DNA from: Clostridia bacterium
GTDB taxonomy: Bacteria > Bacillota > Clostridia > TANB77 > CAG-508
NCBI GenBank assembly: GCA_017528375.1
Contig: JAFXOY010000124.1
Coordinates: 84,209-129,983, forward strand
DNA: 45,775 bases
Direction: 5' to 3'
Shown one piece after another: positions 29,684 through 34,450 of the stretch. The stretch's first letter is position 1, and each line of letters opens with the position of its first letter. Position numbers and translations under genes: made by a program. A model generated the notes under the pieces. That model ran no database searches and was not told the DNA's origin. It saw only the letters and a program-made list of their open reading frames with translations.

Positions 29684-29803
29684 AAGACAATTTTTTTTCG
29701 CGCTCTACCTATTGAGCTATATACGAATCATCTCGTATAATCAGATTTGAACTGATAACATCGGGTTTACAAGACCATTTAATAATATTGCTGTTATTGT
29801 CTT
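29684..29803 (-). ncRNA. RNA element E2 containing a permuted tRNA precursor
   Basis: Leader AAGACAAT pairs perfectly with trailer ATTGTCTT. The leader then has AACAGCAAT, shared with the other E elements. Between them lie the 3' half, a 6-nt linker and the 5' half of tRNA-Thr. Transcription starts just upstream from the promoter at 29817-29845. Confidence 0.75.
29699..29776 (-). tRNA. Circularly permuted tRNA-Thr (TGT)
   Basis: On the minus strand the 3' half (29776-29733) precedes the 5' half (29726-29699), separated by a 6-nt linker. Joined as 5' half + 3' half they form a perfect tRNA. The acceptor is TCGTATA/TATACGA, the D stem GCTC/GAGC, the anticodon stem CGGGT/ACCCG with loop CTTGTAA, and the T stem ATCAG/CTGAT with loop TTCAAAT. 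The break is between positions 28 and 29, in the anticodon stem. Both the acceptor and the anticodon stem are complete only across the permutation, so chance is very unlikely. It needs circularisation or ligation plus cleavage of the linker. Confidence 0.85.
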
Positions 29804-29816
29804 TTCTATTATTTAT

Positions 29817-29845
29817 ATTATATAATAATTTTTATTAAAAATCAA
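29817..29845 (-). promoter_or_regulatory. Promoter in front of the permuted tRNA
   Basis: TTGATT, 17 bp, TATAAT on the minus strand. The RNA would start about 10 nt before the AAGACAAT arm. Confidence 0.8.
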
Positions 29846-29874
29846 ATTAAAACCTTATATGGCGGACACCGCCC

Positions 29875-30005
29875 AAGACACGTTTTTAACCACTCTTTAC
29901 GGGGGAAATAGTTGAGACCCCTCCTTAAAAAGTAAAACAATATCACATTTTAAAAATTATCTATTTTTTTATACTTGTCAAAGTTATATTTGCTGTACGT
30001 GTCTT
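29875..30005 (-). ncRNA. RNA element E3 (ACAGCAA family)
   Basis: Leader AAGACACGT pairs perfectly (9 bp) with trailer ACGTGTCTT; ACAGCAAATATAAC follows the first arm. Inside is a GGGG...CCCC hairpin after TTTTTAAGGA. A GGCGG-TGT-CCGCC hairpin lies directly downstream (29858-29870). A possible promoter (29954-29981) lies within it. Confidence 0.55.
29954..29981 (-). promoter_or_regulatory. Possible promoter inside element E3
   Basis: TTGACA, 16 bp, TAATTT. Weaker -10 than the family consensus. Confidence 0.4.
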
Positions 30006-30014
30006 ATTACTAAA

Positions 30015-30056
30015 TACCCCCAGCCGGATTCGAACCGGCGACGTCTGATTTAAATT
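30015..30056 (-). tRNA. tRNA 3' portion without recognisable 5' half
   Basis: T arm GCCGG-TTCGAAT-CCGGC, acceptor strand TGGGGGT and discriminator A are present, with an ATCAG half of an anticodon stem. The matching 5' strand ACCCCCA is absent on either side. Partial gene, or one half of a split tRNA. Confidence 0.6.
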
Positions 30057-30121
30057 AACTACCATTCTTTTTCAGTGTATTTATTTATCTCACTTTTTTT
30101 CTTTTGACCTCAAAATTTTCA

Positions 30122-30212
30122 TCGACGGTAGGGGATTCGAACCCCTGACCTTCCTCACGGAAGGGATGCCGGTTTTAGAGACCGGGGACTTAAACCGCTT
30201 GTCAAACCGCCG
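30122..30212 (-). tRNA. Amber-decoding tRNA (anticodon CTA), Gln-like with long variable arm
   Basis: 91 nt. Acceptor CGGCGGT/ACCGTCG (one G-T), D arm GAC-AAGCGGTTTAA-GTC, anticodon stem CCGGT/ACCGG with loop CTCTAAA, T arm AGGGG-TTCGAAT-CCCCT, discriminator A. The D arm (AAGCGGT) and the CCGGT...ACCGGCAT anticodon region closely resemble bacterial tRNA-Gln. The variable region carries an extra CCTTCC-GTGA-GGAAGG helix, as in class II tRNAs. This is the tRNA expected to read the many in-frame TAGs. Gln charging is inferred from the body and from TAG replacing Glu/Gln positions. Confidence 0.88.
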
Positions 30213-30265
30213 AATTATTATTTATTTAAACAGCTTAGACCGCTTGCCGATGGGGACTTTTTATA

Positions 30266-30499
30266 TTACGATGCCGTTTCTGTTTTAACGACCGCATCCT
30301 TTTTAGCTTTTCTACTTTCTTCTTCTTTTGCTTTTGATGCTTCCATTCTAGCAAACATTCTTTTGCTATGAGCATATTCAGTTAGCCTATTGACTTTATT
30401 TTTAAATTTTTCATACTCAATAGCTTCTTTAACAGAATCTGTTCTTGTTGCTTTTCTGTTCTTTTTTATAATTTCTTTTGTTGTAACTTCTTTTTTCAT
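30266..30499 (-). CDS. Small basic helical protein
   Basis: 77 residues, MKKEVTTKEIIKKNRKATRT..., highly Lys-rich, helical, ending DAVVKTETAS. RBS AAAGGAAGGTAAA. Could bind RNA; no family recognised. Lies between the amber tRNA and tRNA-Thr. Confidence 0.5.
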   Translation of the reverse strand: MKKEVTTKEIIKKNRKATRTDSVKEAIEYEKFKNKVNRLTEYAHSKRMFARMEASKAKEEESRKAKKDAVVKTETAS

Positions 30500-30523
30500 A
30501 TTTTACCTTCCTTTTTTATTTTA

Positions 30524-30596
30524 AGCCTCCGCTCGGGTATGATCCGAGATTACTAGGTTACAAATCTAGGGTTTTATCCGTTTAAACTATAGAGGC
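30524..30596 (-). tRNA. tRNA-Thr (TGT), conventional copy
   Basis: 73 nt. Acceptor GCCTCTA/CGGAGGC with an A-C mismatch at the last pair, D stem GTTT/AAAC, anticodon stem CTAGA/CCTAG (inner A-C mismatch), loop TTTGTAA, T stem CTCGG/CCGAG. Same anticodon as the permuted tRNA at 29699-29776, so Thr(TGT) is present twice, here with defects. Confidence 0.75.
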
Positions 30597-30600
30597 AAAA

Positions 30601-31127
30601 TGGATCATCTAGGATTCGAACCTAGGACCGTCCGGTTCATATCTAGCTCACTTACCTATTTAAAACCTCCTTAGCAATATAATCTTTGGCAAAACTAATT
30701 CCTTTAATTTGTCCATTTCGTGTGGGAATTAAACGTAAATTTTTTTCAGTTTTCCCACATTCAGAGACTGGAATTAAATAACATTCATTGTTATACCAAG
30801 TACAAAAATAATCAATATTATCATTTTGATAATGGGCATGAGTTACTTTTCCATTTACAAAATGACTAGAACAAGTTGCAAAACTTAATTTTTCTCCATC
30901 AGAAGTACATGATTTTACTTGAATTTTTAAAAGCTGTTTACCAGTATCTAAAATAAAATCATATCTTACAGGATTTTCTGGCGTAGATACTGTATATCCT
31001 AACTCTAAAAAATAAGTTTTACATTTTAATTCGGTAATAATACCTTTAAGATTAGTATCCATAAATATTTTAGGTATGTTATTGCTTGATATGAGCCGGA
31101 TGCTCTAACCAACTGAGCTAGTGATCC
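30601..31127 (-). tRNA. tRNA-Met (CAT) interrupted in the anticodon loop
   Basis: 5' exon 31127-31091 ends in the anticodon (…CCGGCTCAT), 3' exon 30637-30601 begins AACCGGA. Joined, they give acceptor GGATCAC/ATGATCC (one mismatch), D stem, anticodon stem TCCGG/CCGGA with loop CTCATAA, T stem CTAGG/CCTAG. The 453-nt insert (30638-31090) starts after U36 and ends in G, the exon and intron ends expected for a group I intron. It is almost filled by the endonuclease gene 30652-31062, so space for a ribozyme core is lacking. The insert ends extend the anticodon helix: TCATATC against GATATGA. Confidence 0.85.
30652..31062 (-). CDS. PD-(D/E)XK homing endonuclease, I-Ssp6803I-like, inside tRNA-Met
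   Basis: 136 residues matching the small PD-(D/E)XK homing nucleases: GIITELKCKTYFLELGYTV, then PVRYDFILD (catalytic Asp), KIQVKSC (catalytic Lys) and a C-terminal DNA-contacting region. In the cyanobacterium Synechocystis, I-Ssp6803I is encoded in a tRNA-fMet group I intron and cuts the pseudopalindromic GGCTCATAACC anticodon sequence. The uninterrupted form of the present tRNA would have exactly CCGGCTCATAACCGG. The gene leaves only 27 and 15 nt of non-coding insert. No TAG. Homing into tRNA-Met anticodons is therefore strongly suggested. Confidence 0.85.
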   Translation of the reverse strand: MDTNLKGIITELKCKTYFLELGYTVSTPENPVRYDFILDTGKQLLKIQVKSCTSDGEKLSFATCSSHFVNGKVTHAHYQNDNIDYFCTWYNNECYLIPVSECGKTEKNLRLIPTRNGQIKGISFAKDYIAKEVLNR

Positions 31128-31136
31128 GTTATATTA

Positions 31137-31194
31137 AGCCGATATTCGGACTCAGACTGAAAATCCGCCGCACTACCAATTATGCTATATCGGC
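31137..31194 (-). tRNA. Truncated tRNA-Glu-like gene without a T arm
   Basis: 58 nt. Perfect acceptor GCCGATA/TATCGGC and a normal D arm, but only one further arm, CGGA-TTTTCAGTCTGAG-TCCG, containing a TTC anticodon context. The T arm is missing. Either a decayed gene or a minimal tRNA. Confidence 0.55.
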
Positions 31195-31203
31195 ACATAA
31201 ACG

Positions 31204-31292
31204 AGGAAGGAGAGGGATTTGAACCCTCGAACGGTCCTATCCGTTAATGATTTTCAAGACCATCTCCATAAACCAAACTCGGACACCCTTCC
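31204..31292 (-). tRNA. tRNA-Ser (TGA)
   Basis: 89 nt class II. Acceptor GGAAGGG/TCCTTCC, anticodon stem ATGGT/ATCAT with loop CTTGAAA, long variable arm ACGG...CCGT, T loop TTCAAAT. Confidence 0.88.
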
Positions 31293-31319
31293 AAAATTCT
31301 CTGTTTTTAGACACTTTTT

Positions 31320-31450
31320 GGTACAGAGGAGTAGAAACCTCACCACCGCCGTCGTCGCTCACGAGACCACTACATTAAGCACGGAATGATTACCGTTCGT
31401 GCGCTGGACCTCAACCAGCCGGTCATATCCTGTCAATTCAGGATTTATGT
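31320..31450 (-). ncRNA. G/C-rich structured spacer between tRNA-Glu and tRNA-Ser
   Basis: Consecutive hairpins ATCCTG-AATTGA-CAGGAT, GCTGG-TTGAGGT-CCAGC and GCACG...CGTGC, then a stretch ending TTTCTACTCCTC that resembles a T arm. GC content is higher than in the surroundings. No regular tRNA can be drawn. Confidence 0.4.
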
Positions 31451-31458
31451 GGTTGAAA

Positions 31459-31531
31459 TGACTCGTGGCGGAATTGAACCGACCGTTACGGGATTGAAAG
31501 CCCCGTGAATTTGCCACTATTCGAACGAGCC
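31459..31531 (-). tRNA. tRNA-Glu (TTC)
   Basis: 73 nt. Acceptor GGCTCGT/ACGAGTC, anticodon stem CGGGG/TCCCG with loop CTTTCAA, T loop TTCAATT, discriminator A. Confidence 0.9.
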
Positions 31532-31536
31532 ATAAA

Positions 31537-31607
31537 TAGAAAATGTCGGATTTGAACCGCTCCCCGTGTTCCCAAAACACGTATGCTACCATTACACCAC
31601 ATTCTCT
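31537..31607 (-). tRNA. tRNA-Pro (TGG)
   Basis: 71 nt. Acceptor AGAGAAT/ATTTTCT, anticodon stem CGTGT/ACACG with loop TTTGGGA, T loop TTCAAAT. Confidence 0.88.
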
Positions 31608-31618
31608 ATACGAAAGAG

Positions 31619-32215
31619 TTAACCTTCGGTTTCTAAAACAACATATTCAACTCTATTCCACATATGATAATCACGCAATGCTTCAATTAATTGCCGCAAA
31701 ATAAATGATTCATATTCTTTTGTATTATAATCAGGATATGCATAATACATATAATCTGAAGCGTTTGGTTTTGTATATTCATAACCCTCATCATCTTTTA
31801 TGGGTTGATTTTTACCAAACATCATTTCATGCTGTAACTTTGCTGCATAAATTTCAGGACTAAGAATATCGTAGAAACCTTCAAAATTATTATATTTATC
31901 ATCTTCATATGCTTGAACATCCTTAATTAAGAAATAACCTGTCTTGATATAACTTCCTACAGGCAAGTCCTTTTCAGAAAGATATTTTACATCAAGGTGT
32001 TTAACTTTATCCCAATCTTCATATTCAAATTCTTTACGAAGTTCTTCTGAGCTTTCTTCTTCAGAGACAGTATAAAACTCTTCATGTAAATCCGAAGCAA
32101 AAGATCTGGAACGACTAATCATCGGTTTTAACTTACCATTTGCATTATAAGGACCCCATGGATAAATTTTTCCATCTTTTTTATATCCGATATAATAATT
32201 ATAATAATAACTCAT
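31619..32215 (-). CDS. Tyr-rich phage protein of unknown function
   Basis: 198 residues starting MSYYYNYYIGYKKDGKIYP. Acidic middle (EEESSEELRKEFEYEDWDKV) and aromatic-rich C-terminus. Start at 32215 after AAAGGAGGGCGCT; an upstream ATG at 32248 lacks an RBS. No TAG and no enzyme motif. Its leader holds RNA element E4 (32247-32369), right behind a consensus promoter, so expression may be controlled by that RNA. Confidence 0.65.
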   Translation of the reverse strand: MSYYYNYYIGYKKDGKIYPWGPYNANGKLKPMISRSRSFASDLHEEFYTVSEEESSEELRKEFEYEDWDKVKHLDVKYLSEKDLPVGSYIKTGYFLIKDVQAYEDDKYNNFEGFYDILSPEIYAAKLQHEMMFGKNQPIKDDEGYEYTKPNASDYMYYAYPDYNTKEYESFILRQLIEALRDYHMWNRVEYVVLETEG

Positions 32216-32246
32216 AGCGCCCTCCTTTGTATTATATATTTTTATC

Positions 32247-32369
32247 AAGACAGGGGAATTTTTCTAACCGTGAATCCGAGAGCTTATTAAAAATTCCTTA
32301 AAATTTCACTACTTTAATTAAATTCTTCGCCTATTATCAGAAAAAGTTAATTTGCTGTTACTCTGTCTT
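32247..32369 (-). ncRNA. RNA element E4 (ACAGCAA family) in a gene leader
   Basis: AAGACAG pairs with CTGTCTT; AACAGCAAATTAAC follows the first arm. Inside is a 9-bp hairpin GGAATTTTT/AAAAATTCC preceded by TTTTAA. Position between promoter and RBS makes a riboswitch-like role conceivable. Confidence 0.55.
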
Positions 32370-32383
32370 TCTTTCTTATTTAT

Positions 32384-32412
32384 ATTATATAATAATTTTT
32401 TATAAAAATCAA
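32384..32412 (-). promoter_or_regulatory. Promoter, family consensus
   Basis: TTGATT, 17 bp, TATAAT, upstream of element E4. Confidence 0.8.
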
Positions 32413-32419
32413 TTAATTA

Positions 32420-33212
32420 TTATTGATTCCTAAGTTTTTCAACCTCTCTAGTTATTTCAGGCTGATATTCTTCCATTATCTCATCCCAATCACCAATGTA
32501 TTCATAAACATTCTCTGCCGTTGGATCTTCAATAGCTTCAACGTATTTTTTTAACATTCCAAAATCTTTTTCATAGCAATGGAATGAATTTGCTCTATGA
32601 GTATAAGTACCCATTTCAATTCCTAATGCATCTGCAATTCTTTTTTGCAAGAGAATAAGAGCAAACATATTCATAAAATTAGCTTTACAAGCATCATTGC
32701 TACGGAATAAAACTTTGCAATGAAGTTTATCTTCTCGTATAAAATATTGTATATGCTGAAGACATGCGGGATCCCCGTCGAATGCATCAATGGATGGGTC
32801 CCTTACTAGCATAACCGCCCGCCGCGAAGATGGATTGCGTTTAAGTTCATTAATAACAAAATCTATTTGATTTAATGAAATTTGATTAGGTGCTTTTATT
32901 GTATTGTCAATTGGATAATTTACAATTCTATCGTGATAAGTATAAGTCCAATTTCCTTTATCAATTTCAAAATCAAGGATGCCATCTAACACTTCTTGGC
33001 GATACTGTTCTAATTCTCTTGGTCCACCTATAAACAATTTACTAATCATAGGTTCAGTAAGTGGCTGTGTAATAATAATAGTGGCTGAAATTTCTTTTTG
33101 TGTAGTATTCCAGTCTGCACAATCTGTAATTTCTCCAAATCTCTATAAATTAATCAAAGCCATATGATAAGCCTATGGTAAAGTTCTTTCTTGAATAAAA
33201 AATTCTCTCATC
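32420..33212 (-). CDS. Thymidylate synthase (ThyA family), +1 frameshift near the start
   Basis: Body of the ThyA family: SKLFIGGPRELEQYRQ, the active-site region DPACLQHIQYF with the probable catalytic Cys, FRSNDACKANFMN and YTHRANSFHCYEKDF (dUMP contacts). It makes dTMP, or a hydroxymethyl analogue, from dUMP/dCMP. The RBS-borne start at 33212 encodes MREFFIQERT. The frame must then gain +1 at an A4 run on the plus strand (33180-33183) to continue LPQAYHMALINLQRFGE..., with two TAGs. One extra base in the homopolymer, real or artefactual, would explain it. As read, the intact part begins only at an internal ATG (33164 or 33049). Confidence 0.75.
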
Positions 33213-33244
33213 TTTCTTTTCTCCTGTTGTTAATGTTTGAAAGC

Positions 33245-33314
33245 AGGAAGGGAAGGAATCGAACCCTCATCTTGGCTTTTGGAGAGCCTTATACTACCAT
33301 TGTACTACCGACCT
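33245..33314 (-). tRNA. tRNA-Trp (CCA)
   Basis: 70 nt. Anticodon loop CTCCAAA, T arm with TTCGATT, discriminator G as usual for Trp. The acceptor AGGTCGG/CCTTCCT has two mismatched middle pairs, so function is uncertain. Confidence 0.72.
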
Positions 33315-33320
33315 ATAAAA

Positions 33321-33404
33321 TGCGGCTGGAGGGAATCGAACCCTCACTGTATCTCTACAACGGGATTTTAAGTCCCGCGCGTCTGCCTATTCCGCCACAG
33401 CCGC
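33321..33404 (-). tRNA. tRNA-Leu (TAA)
   Basis: 84 nt class II. Acceptor GCGGCTG/CAGCCGC, anticodon stem CGGGA/TCCCG with loop CTTAAAA, long variable arm, T loop TTCGATT, discriminator A. Confidence 0.9.
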
Positions 33405-33432
33405 TCATTCGATGCCGTTTATTGTATAACGG

Positions 33433-33521
33433 AAGGTAAGGGATAAAAATGCAGGAAACAAATATTAAATTATTCATATTGAAAATTATATTCTTTGTTT
33501 CCTGCTTTAAATATTACCTTA
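33433..33521 (-). terminator. Long hairpin after the NUMOD1 gene
   Basis: GCAGGAAACAAA (33451) pairs perfectly with TTTGTTTCCTGC (33494), with outer pairing AAGGTAA/TTACCTT and a ~31-nt loop. Likely terminator or processing signal between the gene ending at 33526 and tRNA-Leu. Confidence 0.6.
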
Positions 33522-33525
33522 TTTT

Positions 33526-33891
33526 TTACTTAGAAGATTTTACATATTCATCATACTCATCTTTGAAATACCAAAGATAACCATAAGCACGGTGAGTCTT
33601 AGTTCTTCCGTTCAAGGCATCTCCAATACCAGATTTACCCTCTTTGTTGATAGCTGCCAGAGCTTCTTTCTGAGTTGCATATTCTCCAACAATCTTTCCA
33701 GTTTCTTCATCAATCTGAAGAACGCCACTCTTATTTGGACTCTTGCGTTTCTTAGCCGCTGCCGCCTCAGCTTCTTCAATCATAGCAAGAACTGCATCCA
33801 ATACTTCAAGTGTCTGATCCTGAATACCAGGATCTAATTCCGCTGAATTTTCAAAATAGAAAATTAATCCTTCTACTGTTTTCTTATCCAT
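33526..33891 (-). CDS. NUMOD1-type DNA-binding protein
   Basis: 121 residues. N-terminal helical part and a basic linker (AAAAKKRKSPNKSG), then a NUMOD1 domain: VLQIDEETGKIVGEYATQKE, KSGIGDALNGRTKTHRAYGYLWYF. NUMOD1 repeats normally lie at the C-terminus of GIY-YIG or HNH homing endonucleases and recognise DNA. Here there is no nuclease domain. It could be a remnant, a regulator, or a partner of the GIY-YIG protein at 36586-37482. RBS AAAGGAGTATTT. Confidence 0.7.
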   Translation of the reverse strand: MDKKTVEGLIFYFENSAELDPGIQDQTLEVLDAVLAMIEEAEAAAAKKRKSPNKSGVLQIDEETGKIVGEYATQKEALAAINKEGKSGIGDALNGRTKTHRAYGYLWYFKDEYDEYVKSSK

Positions 33892-33931
33892 ATAAAAATA
33901 CTCCTTTTATCTCATTAAATTAATTACTTAA

Positions 33932-33991
33932 TTCTCAGGTAAGGAATCGGACCTTACTTATATTGCTTGCATTACCAATATGCTACTGAGA
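33932..33991 (-). tRNA. tRNA-like gene lacking the anticodon arm
   Basis: 60 nt. Acceptor TCTCAGT/CCTGAGA, D arm GCAT-ATTGGTA-ATGC and T arm TAAGG-TCCGATT-CCTTA are intact, but only about 12 nt lie between D and T arms. No anticodon stem-loop exists. Confidence 0.55.
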
Positions 33992-34049
33992 CACCTTATT
34001 TATTTACAGAAAGGAAGGAAAAAAGTGATTTAATAAACAATCACATTAA

Positions 34050-34121
34050 TTGCGGAGACGGGACTTGAACCCGTACCCTTCACGTTATGGGCGTGCTAAG
34101 CTGCCGTTGCTCTACTCCGCT
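34050..34121 (-). tRNA. Initiator-like tRNA-Met (CAT)
   Basis: 72 nt. Anticodon loop CCCATAA in a CACG/CGTG stem, T stem ACGGG/CCCGT. Pairs 2-7 of the acceptor (GCGGAG/CTCCGC) are perfect, but 1:72 is an A-A mismatch. A 1:72 mismatch and the GAGCAACGGCAGCTT/CATAAC..GAAGG pattern are hallmarks of bacterial initiator tRNA. Position 33 is C instead of T. Confidence 0.75.
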
Positions 34122-34138
34122 ATGTTCTCCGATTTTGT

Positions 34139-34190
34139 TAGAGGAGAATCGGAAAACTCCTATATGACTAGCCCATTGGTCTATACCTCT
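34139..34190 (-). tRNA. tRNA-like gene lacking the anticodon arm (second)
   Basis: 52 nt. Ends AGAGG/CCTCT pair, D stem GAC/GTC with GGG in the loop, then directly GGAG-TTTTCCGATT-CTCC as T arm. No anticodon arm. Confidence 0.45.
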
Positions 34191-34204
34191 CTTTCTGAGA
34201 GTTA

Positions 34205-34397
34205 GAATAAAAAATAAGTATCTTCAACCCTTTCCACGGCTCCCATACTAACTATTATAGCCGAAATTTTTTGCGCTAATGGTACTGGTGTATCATCTCA
34301 CTCCACTACGATGACTGGGTTCTTCCAGCGGTCTCTCAAAGAAGAGTTGCTGCAGACTCTTCTAAGTTACGATTGATATTCTTTTCTATTTCTATTA
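34205..34397 (-). ncRNA. ~190-nt structured RNA with its own promoter
   Basis: Starts behind the promoter at 34400-34428. Hairpins GAAGAGT-CTGCAGCA-ACTCTTC, CTGG-AAGAAC-CCAG, TCATC...GATGA and CGGCT...AGCCG follow, and it ends with AGTAT...ATACT and a T-run (34207-34217) that can serve as terminator. The first loop contains CAGCAA, as in the E elements. No open reading frame. No known family is recognised. Confidence 0.65.
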
Positions 34398-34399
34398 AT

Positions 34400-34428
34400 A
34401 GTATAACAAAAATTTTTTAAAATGTCAA
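34400..34428 (-). promoter_or_regulatory. Promoter of the 190-nt RNA and downstream tRNAs
   Basis: Perfect TTGACA, 17 bp with TTTTAAAAAATTTTTGT, TATACT. It adjoins the terminator at 34429-34450. Confidence 0.82.
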
Positions 34429-34450
34429 CTAGCTGTGTTAACCCAGCTAG
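34429..34450 (-). terminator. Terminator of the large non-coding RNA
   Basis: CTAGCTG pairs with CAGCTAG around GGTTAACA; the T-rich tail is the next promoter. Confidence 0.7.

Noticed and set aside
29875-30056. Second permuted tRNA built from the 3' part at 30015 and a CCCCC stretch in element E3
   Set aside because: The acceptor would need a mismatch, the D arm cannot be formed and a promoter-like sequence lies between the parts.
30601-31127. Ordinary group I intron in tRNA-Met
   Set aside because: Exon ends fit, but I cannot find P/Q/R/S core elements and only about 42 nt are outside the nuclease gene. Kept as an unexplained insert instead.
31359-31592. Minus-strand frame of 77 codons
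   Set aside because: Covers tRNA-Glu and most of tRNA-Pro; its protein-like look is accidental.
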